From Micropterix aruncella (taxonomy: Eukaryota; Arthropoda; Insecta; Lepidoptera; Micropterigidae), in contig OX155963.1 in NCBI GenBank assembly GCA_944548615.1, positions 32,445,412 to 32,509,411 on the forward strand: a DNA stretch of 64,000 nucleotides. Direction: 5' to 3'. The translations under genes were made by a program, and so were the position numbers. Positions 34,971 through 47,100 of the stretch are shown in pieces (position 1 is the first letter of the stretch; the number at the start of each line of letters is the position of its first letter). The notes under the pieces are model-generated. The model had not been told where the DNA came from. It did no database searches and saw only the letters and a list, made by a program, of their open reading frames with translations.

Positions 34971-36768
34971 ACACAATCGCACGGAATGAATAATAGTTAT
35001 GGATGGCGCAGCTGTCAACAATAGGATCGCCGCGAACGCCATCTATTGAAAGTGGCCCCTTTCCCAAAATGACCAATTTCGATTTTTTCGATTTTCTTTT
35101 AATTTTTCCTAAATATTTTTTTTTGCAAACCACTTCTGAATCAATGCAAACAAAACAAAAAAATAATTATTTAAATCGGTCGAGTCATTTTAGAGATCTT
35201 GCGAGACTAACGCAAGGCCATTCATTTTTATATGTAAGAAGATTGTCTTTAATTATTTATGTCTATGATTATTATGTATTGTTGTCTTTTTTTATTTATC
35301 TCTATATTTATTATGCATTACTAATATAACCTCTGTTATGTATTTGCGATGTGGCTAATGGACACATTATGAGGTCCTGCCTTTGGTTTACCGGTCGCTT
35401 GTTAACGATCACGCCAACAATTACTGTGGATATATTCAACCTCAACTTTGCACAACTCTCCACATTACGACCATTAATTCTACCGAAACGATCCTAATAG
35501 TCTGGATAAGAGCACTTTCGTTATGTTGGCATTATTTTCCTTTCGCACGATTCGCGTTTTGGAACCAGACGACTGTTTTAGTAGACAATAACCTAAAACG
35601 GCATTAAAGTTGTTGAAAAGATAAAGTTTCAGAGCGCTCAATATTGAACGATAAATATTTCCCATTTCAAAACTGCGGGAAAGTTTACAGCGGAGATTCG
35701 CATCGTATACTTTCAAAATGATTGTGCCGACATTGAAATCTTTACATTTCATTTCATTCGTTCAAGAAAAAAGCTAAAAACTAGAAATTAAAATACATTT
35801 AACTTAACACTATAAATTATTAAACTTAAATATAGATTTTTATTTATTAACCTACTCCAAGACAATTAAATTGTAAAATTAAATACGTAGACCTTTCAGA
35901 CAATAAAAAAAAAATTTTACTTCGACTTTTTATAATTTCGTCGAATAAATATTATTTTTTTTCGAGTTTCATATCGTCGTATAATAGAGATTAAGATATT
36001 GCAACGAGTTAATATAACCCACCTGTGCGCCAAAGCGGGATAAACATTCAAAACACATTAGTGGCAATCTGTCGCACCCCCTAAATAAAAACGATGCCCT
36101 ACCCAGCCCGGCCCTGCCCACGCGATCAAAACGCAGGGCCGCAGCCGGAATAAAATTCCTTCTCGCTTCGCCTCTTGCGCCTAATTGCTCCACGAATTAT
36201 TTACTTGTTTCGCTAAATGGTAATGAGGATCTCTTAAATTTTAAACTGCTCTAGGTCATAAATCACTCTGGTCAAATTTCACATCAAATTTCTGGTCAAA
36301 GAGCTTCCAGGACGGTCAAAACTGCTAGACAAATACGTGATTTTTTGTGCTTGACAACCAATTTAGAGCGTTTATAACTAAGCACGACGGTTTGACAAAC
36401 AAACTACGTGCTGTGGCCAATGCTTGATGAAAATTTATATTTTTGCAATGCTTGTCAGGCACGCTTGACTGCCTGTCAAGCAACTCACATCAGTGCGCTA
36501 CGAAACGTCATGGCGAGTGCACTTGACACGAGCGCGGACAGCGGCGGCTGCGGCAGTAAGAAAGCGCGGCTTGCTGGTTTTTTTAACACGTTTTTATTAG
36601 GTCGACCTGTGTGTAACTAACTATGTAATGGAATCTAAGGTAACTAATTTAACCATCTTCCAAGGATCGTAGCGTCATGAAAATTGGCAGCTGTATGTAG
36701 TTCTGATGACAATACAATAATATGGTACTGTCGAACTGATCAGATGATGGAGTCGGAAGATATGAACT
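34971..36768. other. No recognised gene
   Basis: AT-rich with GC-richer patches at 36060-36190 and 36400-36600. The frame 36408-36620 has several cysteines (FCNACQARLTACQ) but no recognised domain. Confidence 0.35.
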
Positions 36769-37098
36769 GGAACTTCATTATGGAACATCGTATCATAGCT
36801 GTGTTTGGACTTGTTAGAAAGGTCTTGGAATGAACTTTGACCACGATTAGGTTTCAAGGTCTGATGATGAAGCGGGAAGATAGGCACTGGCATTCCATGA
36901 TGGGATATCGTATCGTAGCCGTGTTTGGACTTGTTAGAACGGTCTTGTAATGAACTTTGACCACGATTAAGTTTCAAGGTCTGATGATGAATCCGGAAGA
37001 CAGGAACTGGCATTCCACGATGGAATATCGTATCATAGTCATGTTTGCACTTGTGAGAAAGGTCATGTAATGGAACACGATCAGGTTTCAAGGTTATA
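36769..37098 (-). repeat. 120-bp tandem repeat, about 2.75 units, open on minus strand
   Basis: Units start at 36769, 36889 and 37009. Since 120 bp is exactly 40 codons, the minus frame 37091-36675 stays open for 138 codons. Each unit reads like HYDTI.H.GMPVPIF.LHHQTL then NRGQSS.QDLSNKSK. Adjacent units differ by roughly 10%. It has no known domain and could be a degraded repetitive gene or simply a minisatellite. Confidence 0.7.
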
Positions 37099-38111
37099 AC
37101 AAACCTTTTTTGGTTTTTACGTGCATTTATAGAAGCGTGTTTTTAGTGTTTTTTTAAACTATTAATTTATTATATAGGAATTGTGAAGTAGACAGGCCAG
37201 AAGAGTTGAAATATTATAACATTTTTTTTAATCCTAATTTTTATTGTCTTATTTTATTTTAATGTTAAAACCGAGACAAAAAGCGATAACCTACCATTAC
37301 CAACGTAAAGACGAAGTTAAAATAGCAAGCAACATTTAGTTACTTAAACGTAATATTTAATCTTTTATATTTTGTATTTCAATAAAATTAGTAGGTACAT
37401 AATAAATAATTATTACGTAATAAGGGTTTTGTTAAGTCAATTTTTCTAAATAGTTAAGAAGTGGTTCACTCATTTAGAGAATCAAAGAGGCGCTTTATAG
37501 GCGCCGACCATGGTCGTCGCGTCACTGCTCCGAATACAGCACCGCTTCTGTTTTTGTGCAAGCTCTGAAGAGGCTGGGTCACTGAGGTGACTAAGATGCA
37601 AATGAAATGAGTGTAAATGATTGACAATCATGCTTGATATATCATTAAGTCACTTTAGACATGCTTGTCAAGCGAGAAAATTGGCAATGTTGACCGTCTA
37701 GGGAGCCCTTAATTCAGCTTATCACGATCGGAGATGCTCGCTCGCCGACTCGCACCTACCCTTATTATTTTCATTTTAATATTTCGTCTTCCTCGACATT
37801 TATGAAGGGGATTCCCTCCGCAATCGCTATCGAGACCCTCGACGACATTCGCTCGTGGCTCGGATTGCAGTGTTCAGAAGGGTGCTCACTGACTACTTTG
37901 TCAATATCGCAATTCAGCGATGTGTTGCCATAATTTTGATTATCATACTGTAATAATAAAAATTACGGTTTGGACAACCCAACTGTAATAATAATTTCAT
38001 AAATTCATAAAGGAATAATAATTTCGTAAATAAAATCGATGAGCACCCTTCACGACCGATGGATGAACACGTTTGGGTTTCATTGCAAGACGCCTTCGGG
38101 CGGCGCGGCAC
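37099..38111. other. No recognised gene
   Basis: AT-rich to 37480, then moderately GC-rich (37480-37910). No domain or repeat partner recognised. Confidence 0.35.
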
Positions 38112-38895
38112 TTTTTTTTTTATTATTTCAAACCAGTTGATAGGAATTCCTACACTTGGTTATGTCAAAACTAACAAAAATAACAAGTATAATATTTTAA
38201 ATAAATACCTATTAAGATGTAAGGTATGAACGTCGGTATTGCAAGGTATGGACGTTGAACATCCAAGCGCAGATTTTCTAGGTTATATAGAGAAAACAAC
38301 ATTTTCCAATATTTTCAATCAAAATTCTTACAAAATTTCGTAAAATTTTCATGTCGACAATAGTACTAAATAATCAAACAAATATAGGATAATTTCACAA
38401 ATTATCATACGGGAAGATATTTTAAAGAAAAAACACAAACAAATCAGTAATAATAATTATAGTCAATAGCCAATAGTTAGAAGGAAAAAAACGCAATTGT
38501 AAAATAGTCAATAATAGTAAGAATAAGGAGTAATAATAGTCAATTAGGTCAATAGAGCTGCGAAAAATTGATATTGTCGAAATCCTCAAAGCTATAAATG
38601 GGGTTTTTAGTCAAAATACCCTGTACCTTTTTCTTAAAGTGAATCTCCCCAAGGCCCCTGATGTGTAATGGAAGTTTGTTGTAGAATAAGTAAGATTGGC
38701 AGAGAAAGCTATTCCGAACCTTACTCAGACGCACCTTAAAATGACGCAAGTCCTCTTTATTTCGCGTATTATACGAATGAATATTTGAGTTAGTTGAAGT
38801 AGTCTCGATATTTTTTCTCGTATACATGATGTTTTGGTATATATACGCGGCGTACAAAGTCATGATACTAGATTCGATGAATTCGTGTCTCGGCC
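38112..38895 (-). repeat. LINE 3' end with open frame and poly(A)
   Basis: The minus frame 38863-38549 (104 codons) reads HSYNTRNKEDLRHFKVRLSK and NSFLCQSYLFYNKLPLHIRG, the C-terminal signature of CR1/Kiri-like LINE ORF2. A 400-bp UTR follows (...ccaagtgtaggaattcctat) and ends in a run of ten A at 38121-38112. Related tails are at 20858, 25340, 44409 and 46510. Confidence 0.75.
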
Positions 38896-39374
38896 CGGCT
38901 CGGGCGTCTCAGTATTAATATTAGATTAGAATGTATGACGGAATTTAAATATTATTAGTGTAGCTTGTGTATGAGATATTCTAATCAAAATTTTACAAAG
39001 TAGTTTTGGCCCAAGAAGGCATCTATTTAATGAATTTCAAGTCTATACGTCCAATATTTTTAGATTGAATTATGACTAGTGCGCCCCTGGTAGACCGATT
39101 TCAATCCAAACCTATTCCACTCTTGCCACCCTTAATGATGTCTGCCTGCCAAATTTCAGCTCAATCAAATGAAGCGTTTGGGCTCTATCGTGGAGATATA
39201 CAAACACACGCACAGACACACAAACAGACTTCGATCTGGAAATTGTCTTTATCGTCTCGGGTGGGCTCAAAATAGATTTTTTCGTCTTTATACTTGAAAA
39301 AAAGCGTGTTCACAATACTTTCCATCCTCGTCGGTTGCAGAGCCGTAAAAGTAATATAATTCATCGACTCCTTG
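38896..39374. repeat. Dispersed repeat shared with 11440-11640
   Basis: 39170-39345 matches 11460-11640 in the same orientation (gctctatcgtggagatatac, cacaatactttcc). An ACAC-rich stretch is at 39200-39225. No gene. Confidence 0.5.
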
Positions 39375-39441
39375 AAAAATGGCACCACATGCTACCACAA
39401 AATGGCACCACATGCTACCACAAAATGGCACCACATGCTAA
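39375..39441. repeat. 23-bp tandem repeat, about 2.8 units
   Basis: aaatggcaccacatgctacc repeated three times in tandem. Confidence 0.85.
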
Positions 39442-40149
39442 TATGCTCTCAGCGTCATTTTCTGATGCGGTGGTCGTTTTTTGTTAAGATTGGTAGAGCT
39501 AATTTCAACAAAAAAACGGTATTTCCGCAACCTTTATTTCGAAAGCTAGCATTGCTCCCCCCCCCCAACCCCCCTCTCTTCAACGGCCTTTACATAGAAC
39601 AACGCAACAGTTACGTTTTTCTCTAGATGCGCGCCCCTGACAACTATACAGAGGCGCATGATGGTGGCCCATTCACGTCACATCCGCGAGAGATGCACTA
39701 ACGAAAACTCAGTTTGATAATAATGTTTTATTATATATGAATGCTTCAAGACTTTGTCATGTCCAATGTCTGTTTTATCATCCACGCCGTAGCTGTAGCG
39801 GACTCTCTAGCAAAGCAACCTAATTCAGCACGACGTAAAGTGCCTGGGGAGAAGAAGAAAAAATATAATAAATTCGTGCCTATAAAGTTGGCAACCCCGC
39901 TTAAAGCTCTCGACGTCTCTCTCCAGCTGGCGCGATGAATAATATTTCAAAATGAAATCCGTCGTTGAATGCGGTCCGGCAATATCAATTAATTGGACGT
40001 CTCCGTTCTTCCTGAGATATATGCAAGATGGGCAATTCAAATTGTTCACAAATACTACCCCACTTTTAACCAGCGGTTCTTAAAATGTTTTGAAACAACA
40101 AAATGTTTTGTTTTGAAACCATAGGTGTTGCGTCAAGACGACAGTGGAG
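39442..40149. other. No recognised gene
   Basis: Nothing beyond short frames. A C-run and pyrimidine-rich stretch is at 39556-39582. Confidence 0.35.
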
Positions 40150-40184
40150 TGTTGTCTGCTACAATTGGCGAACCCGTCAACCCA

Positions 40185-40851
40185 ACTAGAGCTGTCGACT
40201 ACAACGGGCGAACCCGTCACCTCAGGAAGTTTTAACGATATTGATCGTTCTGTCTATCGTGACGTGAGCGCAGAAGACTTAGTACGAAACAGTCCACCGT
40301 CTAATTACGCCACACGCCCGTGCGAGACCAACGCCTTACCGCGAGATAACCAGGTTAATCAACCAGCGGGCCGACACTCGCGCCCTTACTACCAGTTGCA
40401 AACAGATTACTCCGGTCTCCCGATCGGTTACGGGTTAGAGGTCGCTTGCGCGATCCTCTCCCTTACGTATCGGTGAAACGGTGTTTACCGAATCGATAGC
40501 GGACCACGGCGTCCTTTATCCGACTTTCACCCGGAATCGGGCAGCAGATTGGTCGTTTCAAGAGCAGTCGTCGTAAGGTGAACAACTACCCCCGCTCTAT
40601 AGGAGACAGTACCGTTTCCAGACTCCCCCGACTGTCAGTCAGAATGCGCAATCGATTGGCTGACGCCGCAAGGTGCCCAAAACGTCCAGGAGCGCCAGAA
40701 GATTGACTCCCGGGGGAATCTGACCCACAGGCCAGAGTCCTACTCGGGCTCGCACTTCATACGTGCGCAGGCCGCCGGATGGGTGTGAGTGAGTTTGAAC
40801 GACCCTGAACATATGGGTCTTAGTGGCCAACTGCAATAGGGCCTATTAGCT
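40185..40851 (+). repeat. Family A repeat, copy 7, with ~12-bp TSD
   Basis: Complete copy (about 667 bp) with the family ends. Flanked by cccgtcaaccca at 40173-40184 and 40852-40863; the last CCC also belongs to the family's 3' end, so the duplication is 9-12 bp. Inserted inside another family A copy. Confidence 0.8.
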
Positions 40852-40881
40852 CCCGTCAACCCAGGAATGTATGACGATATA

Positions 40882-41383
40882 ACTACGGTTGTCGACTACA
40901 GAGGGTGAGCCCGTCACCTCAGGAAGTTTTAACGATTATTCATTCGAGTGTTACCCAGCGGGCTTACACTCACGCCCTCACTTCCAATTGCGACCAGATT
41001 AATCCAGTCTCTCGATTGGTTACGAGTTCGAGGTCGCTTGCGCGGTCCTCTCCCTTACGAAGAGGTGAAACGGTGTATACCGAATCTATCGCGGACCACG
41101 GCATCCTTTGCCCGGCTGTTCACCCAGGATCGGGGAGCCGATGGTCGTTTCAAGAGCAGTCGCCGTAAGATCCGCGACCACCCCCGCTCTGGTCTCGCGA
41201 CCAGAAGCGCCAGAAGTTTGATTCCTAGGGGAAACTAACCATAAGGCCAGAGTCCTACCCAGGCTCGCATTTCATGCGTGGAGGCCGTCGAATAGGTGTT
41301 GACCCGTGAGAGTGACCAACCCTGAACAGAATGGGTCTTTGTGGCCAACTCAGCAAGGGCCCATTAACTGCCATTAACTCCCG
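40882..41383 (+). repeat. Family A repeat, copy 8, with 13-bp TSD
   Basis: Carries both family ends but two internal deletions (after gattattcattcga and near cccgctctgg). Flanked by gtatgacgatata at 40869-40881 and 41384-41396. Part of the shared frame is open from 40948 to 41238. Confidence 0.8.
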
Positions 41384-41649
41384 GTATGACGATATATAAT
41401 AGTTCTTTCAACCTGGGCTATGCTTAGAGACTTAGGGGACAAAACAATCCACCGACGAACTCCGCCACTGCTCGTCGGAGGCCAACGTCTTATGCGAGGT
41501 ACTGAGAAGCAACCAGTGGGCCGCCTCGCCCCTGACTACCAGTTTTGGCGGAATTTATCCGGCCTCCCGACTGGTTACGGGTTCGACGTCGCTTGCGTGG
41601 TCTTCTACATAATGTAAACGGCGAATCAGTTCAAATCATTGCGGCCCAC

Positions 41650-44353
41650 GACATCCTTTGATCGACTCCTCACTCGGGTTCAGGTAGCAGACTGGTTGTT
41701 TCAAGAGTGGCTGTCATTAAGTCAACAGCCACCCCCCACTCTATAGGAAATAAAGTCGTTCCAGACTCCCCCGGTTATCTGTCGGAATGCACAGTCGATT
41801 GACTGACGCGATATTGAGCCCAACCCAGACGGATATATCCTTCCGAGATATCCAGACGGACATATCCTTCCAAAACTGGTAGACAGGGGGCGAGGCTGCC
41901 CGTTTGTGACCCTTCCCGGTGACTCGCCGTAGGGCGTTGGCCTCTGACGGGCAAGTTGACTTAGCTAGACGGTAGGTTTTTATTTGTAGGAGCCTACGGC
42001 TCCACATACCCAAAACAAAAAAGTTAATTTCACAGAATAGAAAACTGCAGACTCGCTCAAACTTACACGAGCAGCTGCAGTTAATTTCCAGCTAAATTTG
42101 GCAAATATTGCCCAGGCAAGCGACACATGCGTCGCCCCACTCGTAGCTATTGCATCACCGATCACCCTATAAAACGCAGTACATTTCATTCGATCATCAT
42201 CATTCCTTTGGCAGACAGTTGCCCCTCTACATCATTACTTCGGCAGACAGTTACCGCGCTCTACACATCGTCCCCTCAGTGGACAGATATCTCGACTACA
42301 CACTTCGCTCCTCGGCTACACACGCACCGCCACGGCTTCACCTCGCGCCCACACTACAACACAACGGCGAACACAACTCAAGGCGTTAAGAACTGGCGAC
42401 TTCGACTCACTTCTCTTCAATCTTCTGAATAAACTCTTCTACACGGACATCTACGACTCTCATTAACGGAGCAACCTTCATGCTGAGAACCACCCTTCGC
42501 TCACAAGCAATTGGAGTCTAGTGAAGGGTGGCCATTCTCACATATTCTTCTCTAAGCCATATACGCTCACCTCACGGGAGATAGAATGATTATTATCGTT
42601 AAAACTGCCTGGCGTGACGTGCTTGTCCGTTGTAGTTGACACCTGTAAGTAAGGTGCCCAACCCTTCCAGGAGCGCCCAAAGAACGATTCCCAAGGGAAA
42701 CTGGCACACAGGCAAAGAGTCCTATCCAGGCTCGAACTTCTACTTAGAGTTGGGCAGACCCTAGAATGAAATGGGTCATAAAGGCTTAACCGCACTGAGC
42801 CCATTTGCCCCATAGCTGCCCGTCAGAACGACAGCCATAATAACGATATATTACAATTATAATATCATTTCAATTTCAGTTTATCAGTTAAATCTGTACA
42901 AATTGTAGAATCCAATTTGCAAAACATGATTCTATAATTAATAAAGCATTAAATGCCTAAACGTATATTGTTAAATTTCAAATAGACTAGCAGTTACAAA
43001 GAGTAATTGGTAGAAGTTACTAGAATAAGTTAATCTCAAACTCAGATGATAGTCAATACGTTGCGTTCCGATCGAAATTAATCTTTGTGAAATGAATGTA
43101 TATTTTGCGTTGTTTAGTCATAGTCAAAATGTCATTACTTTGTCAAAACCGTCACCTCAGTTTAGTGGTTTCAAGGCGGCAGGTGAGGGTAGAGAACCCA
43201 CCCACCGCCCGGGCAGTTATAACGGCGGTGGTCGTCTTATCTGCCCGGGATGTCATGCAACGACACCCCGCGCGTACCAGAAGGGTATACGCGCGGGGGG
43301 TAAAGAAAGGTAGCCACCACCCCCGTACCACCCCGAGAACCCATTTATTCAGTATAAAAAACATACAAGCGAACAATTGCTTACAAGCGAAATTTACAAT
43401 TGAAAATTTTAACATTGAAGTGCATGCAAACACAATAAAAATAGAAGTAAAAATAATAATAAAAGAAACACTATAAAGAAACACAAAATAATAATAATTA
43501 AAGCTAAACGAAGACAGGCTACCAAACACAGACAGGATGTCGGGGGGACTAAGTGGCTGGTGAGGGAGTATGTAGACGTGTGACCCACACGTCTACATAC
43601 ACGGGGCGGTCTCGTGGGGCACGGCCTAACCAAGGTCCTCAAGCAGGGTACGCGCCCGAGGGGGTGGTTTCGGGGACGGCACATAGACGGCCACTTCGGG
43701 CTGGAAGTGGCCCACGCATCACGCCACTGGTGTCGGGGGGGACCCCAAAACTGGGGTTCCCGGAAGCCTCAACTCCTCCCAAATGGAAACCCACTTCTCC
43801 ACGAAGCATCGGAACATACCATATCGGTAGGCGCTTGGCGCACGCGCCGATCTCACGCACCAATTCATCCCGTGCGGTCGAGAGCTTTGGACATATCCAA
43901 CCGTCACGTCAGGGAGGTAATAACGATTTGTAATCCTTCTTTTAGCCGTGGGGTGAACGTAGATACTTAGGGACAATAACGTCCACCGTCTAGCTACGCC
44001 AACACGCCCGTAAGAGTCCAACGCCTTACCGCGAGGCACTGGGAAGTAAACCTAACGGACCGTCCTCCTCGCGCCCTGACTACCATATTTGGACGGATTT
44101 CTCCATCGTCCGGTTTGGTCACGGTTTCGAGGTTGCTTGCGTGGCATCTACCTGACGTCATGGCCCACATGGCCCACGTGGTCACTCGAGATCGGGTGGC
44201 CAACGGATCGATTCTAAGGATAGGCGACGCCAGGTCAACACTACCCTCGCTCTTTAGTAAACTTACGTCTTCAGACCCCTCCGGTTATTCGTCGGATTTC
44301 GTAGGCTTGGCTGGCACAGCCTGGAAAGCAAACCGCCCAGTTCGCCGAATCCG
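41650..44353 (-). repeat. Right arm of large inverted repeat
   Basis: Reverse complement of 31243-34391, without the LINE but with a solo LTR (41985-42542). The inner end is at the 'atcctttgatcgactcctcac' block, where homology to the left arm stops. The outer end is at ttcgccgaatccg, next to a perfect hairpin at 44362-44408. Small differences throughout show that the arms are not an assembly copy of one another. Confidence 0.85.
41985..42542 (+). mobile_element. Solo LTR, Gypsy-like, plus strand
   Basis: Begins TGTAGGAG and ends CTCACA, with target duplication TATT at 41981-41984 and 42543-42546. It has a TATA box (ccctataaaacgcag, near 42165), AATAAA near 42429 and the family stem-loop ccacccttc...gaagggtgg just before the end. 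The left arm preserves the empty site at 34060-34063. Length is 558 bp. Confidence 0.88.
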
Positions 44354-44361
44354 AACAGAAC

Positions 44362-44408
44362 AATACTTGGAGTTTCCTGCGGTGAAACGCAGTGAAACTC
44401 CAAGTATT
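44362..44408. repeat. Perfect-stem hairpin at the arm boundary
   Basis: aatacttggagtttc pairs with gaaactccaagtatt around a ctgcggtgaaacgcagt loop, itself partly self-complementary. One half of it recurs at 46588-46619 at the end of the same LINE-type UTR. Confidence 0.75.
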
Positions 44409-44760
44409 TTTTTAATATAAAATAAACCAGTTGGTAGGAATCCCTACTCTTGGCATACTCAAATTCTTTTTACAATATAATGTGTTATGATTATTTTTGA
44501 TACAGATTGACTATTTTTTTAATCGTAAAAAACAATTATTAAATAAATTTACAATAAAAATATAAGGTCCTTTAAAAAACTATTGGAGGTGCTAAAATAC
44601 CTAAGTAGGTATAAATGAAAAATACAAATATTCAAAATATAAAAACGAATAATCAGTTATAAAATAGTCAAATAAGAAATATTACAATTATAAGATTACA
44701 ACAATAGAAATGTCCCAATAGAAATAGTCAATACAAATTTTATTAAACCCCTCCTATCGC
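44409..44760 (-). repeat. LINE 3' UTR (family of 38112-38895)
   Basis: aaaccagttggtaggaatcc on the plus strand is the family's 3' end. An AT-rich UTR follows; no coding part survives. Its first ~85 bp match 46510-46590 in inverse orientation. Confidence 0.6.
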
Positions 44761-45304
44761 GGGGTAAAAATTTAGCCGTCACTTCTGCGCGGAACAGTTT
44801 CGCGAGTGAAGTCGATGGCCTTGAGAAAAACGACCATAACTTTTAGACTACTATATGGATCGTAAAAAGAATAACTGTAAAATAATCGCATTAAAATTTG
44901 ACATATAAAACATTATAATCTTATCTCGTCAAACAATTACGATAATAATGAATAAATATTACAAAGTTGGCATTTTACGCAGCGCGGAGCGCCCTAACCA
45001 ATATTGGTTAAATACAATTTTAGCATTTGTAAGCGTCTAACCAAAAATGGTTAACTATAATCCATCACTGATTATCAAAATGATTGGATATACTAAGTCA
45101 AAATAAAAATTACATATATTGTATTATAATAAAAGTAATCACAAAAGATTAGTAATATAGCTCTCTCCATGGCTCGTTGCGTTACTTTGAGCTTGTGTAT
45201 GAGGCTTGTGTGAGTATTTTTTTCTTTATAAAGTAATCTAATACAAAACATAGGTTTTGGCAAAAAAACAAAAGTATAAATAATAATATATTTTAAATTT
45301 ATTT
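44761..45304. other. No recognised gene
   Basis: AT-rich. gcttgtgtatgaggc near 45195 recurs at 6970. Confidence 0.35.
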
Positions 45305-45709
45305 TTGCGAAGCCGATAAGATGACATTAGTGTGGATTTATCACCCTAATAAATAGTGTATCTGTTCTGGGATGATAGTATTCAAGACGTAGTGACTTCA
45401 ATTTTATATTTTTTTCATTTATTTATTCCGATCGCTCATAAATTCATAAAAAAAATAAGTTAAATATATAAATAAATAACTAATAATAAATATATAGGTA
45501 CATACGGAAATATTTAAATATATAAATAGATAAATAAATCTATAAGTGAACAAATAACAAATGACCAATAAATCAAGTAGTCTAAATAAGGTTCCTTACC
45601 ATGCACATATAAAATTGTAATTCTAATTATTTGATATAATATTTTTCAATTTATTTCAAACATAATCAACCGAAATATATTTGTTGTCAAGTATCAGGTG
45701 ACAGATATG
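45305..45709. repeat. Dispersed repeat D, copy 1
   Basis: Matches 56286-56725 in the same orientation, from ttgcgaagc.gataagat to tatcaggtgacagatatg, about 80-85% by eye. No coding capacity. Confidence 0.7.
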
Positions 45710-46365
45710 TCAAATATGACCTAAGTCAGGATGTTAGTCACCATTTCTTCGCACTGGCTTCTACTTTTCGTTATGAGCCACTTGATAATATATTTCTTCA
45801 GAGTCAATCTGCTGATTAAACTCTGCACTTTAGCCTCCACCAAGGAAGAGCAGAAGGAATTATATGTTATGTTAATTTCAATTAATTACACTTATATTTT
45901 TCTTTTAAATACAGATGTCGTTGCCTGATAATATTCTCTTTTCTCCGCCCACTTTACCGTTGCCACCTCCTGGTCTAAACCACTTCAGAGCGTCCGATTT
46001 TATTAACGCCGGCCCGCGATACCTTTTAGTTTGGTTATTTCCATCCGTGGGTCGTCCCGTTCATTTTCCGACACATTTGCCGCCGCGCCCTGGAAATTGG
46101 CTATTTATCTTTTTAAGCAGCTGCACTTCCGGCATATGGAAAAGCCGTTTCCGCATCAATCCAAGCGATCCCCCCCCCCCCATCCATTGAATAAATTTAT
46201 CCCGCAAGCGGGCCACCTCTGCAATTGCATCTGTTGGGGATGAGATTTAAAGGGTTCGACCGAATTTATTGCGTAAATCGTAGTAGAGGTCTTAAGGGAA
46301 GGATAAATGATGATGCACCAAAACAACACTTCGCATAACCAAACTAAACTGTAGAAATATAAATG
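45710..46365. other. No recognised gene
   Basis: Frames at 45915-46243 are proline-rich and overlap each other; none has a recognisable domain. A C-run is at 46171-46180. Confidence 0.35.
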
Positions 46366-46509
46366 CTATCGAAGACTATCGCGGTTGTTTGACATTATAA
46401 ATATGATAGAAAACGAATTTACCGCGTGAAATTTGTAGAACCCGACGTGTCGGTGACGTTGCAGCCGCCGTTGTCTAGGGTAGACTGTCTGTCTACCCTG
46501 GACAACGGT
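46366..46509. repeat. Palindromic element P, copy 2, one arm
   Basis: Carries the head block atcgaagactatcgcggttg, then one arm to gtctagggtagac and a short return (gtctaccctggacaacgg) before breaking into LINE UTR sequence. Confidence 0.65.
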
Positions 46510-46620
46510 ATAACACATTATATTGTAAAAAGAATTTGACTACACCAAGAGTAGGGATTCCTACCAACTGGTATTTTAAATAAAAAAATACTTGGAGTTT
46601 CACTGCGTTTCACCGCAGAA
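46510..46620 (+). repeat. LINE 3' UTR end fragment
   Basis: Inverse match to 44363-44490, ending in gtttcactgcgtttcaccgc. Confidence 0.55.
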
Positions 46621-46918
46621 GAACTAAGGTCACTGACACAGGTCGTAGAATTAGCAACTTAAATTGACAATGGGTAGGCAATATAGCTTGCAGAACCGAC
46701 AACCGCTGGGGGAAGAAGGTTCTCGAATGGCGACCACAAACCGGCAGATGAAGCTTAGTTCGGCCCCCACAAAATGGACTGATGCCATTGCCATGATGTC
46801 GCAGGAAGTAGGTGGATGGAGGCAGCTCAAGGCCGTTCGTCACGGCATTCTATGGGAGAGGCGTATATCCAACAGTGTACTTCTATCAGCTTATGATGAT
46901 GATGATGTGATGACTTAA
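46621..46918 (+). pseudogene. RTE-like LINE 3' end with (TGA)n tail
   Basis: The frame 46664-46918 reads PTKWTDAIAMMSQEVGGWRQ, a weak match to the 'RWTDDI-K-AG--W---A' ending of RTE ORFs, then LLSAYDDDDVMT. The closing (TGATGA) run at 46892-46911 is the tail type of RTE LINEs. Only the last part of the element is present. Confidence 0.5.
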
Positions 46919-47100
46919 TTAAAGGCATAACCTCTACATATCTAAGCAATCATAAAAAAAGCTCCCAATAAGTATCTGTCTATATGGCTGTCTGGCTGTC
47001 TGTCTATATGTCTGTTTGATAAAAACCATTAGACGGTTTCAATGCGGTTACTTTGTTCATTACAGCGTCTTTAGAGGAAGGTTTATTTTTAGTACCCTAC
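46919..47100. other. Left flank of BEL element
   Basis: A tgtc-rich microsatellite at 46977-47020. The last five bases, cctac, are the BEL target duplication. Confidence 0.6.

Larger units (their letters stand above)
40150..41649 (+). repeat. Host family A copy carrying two nested family A copies
   Basis: The older copy is in three pieces: 40150-40184, 40852-40881 and 41384 onward, the last continuing into the right arm of the inverted repeat. Reading across the two insertions restores a family A-like order. The pieces between are younger copies 7 and 8. Confidence 0.65.

Noticed and set aside
36769..37098. CRISPR-like array
   Set aside because: Units are contiguous 120-bp tandem repeats without spacers, in an animal genome.
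43092..44420. Several 70-126-codon frames on both strands
   Set aside because: All lie in the right inverted-repeat arm, overlap one another and have no recognisable domain.
45915..46243. Proline-rich overlapping frames
   Set aside because: Two overlapping frames in GC/C-rich DNA without domain or splice context.
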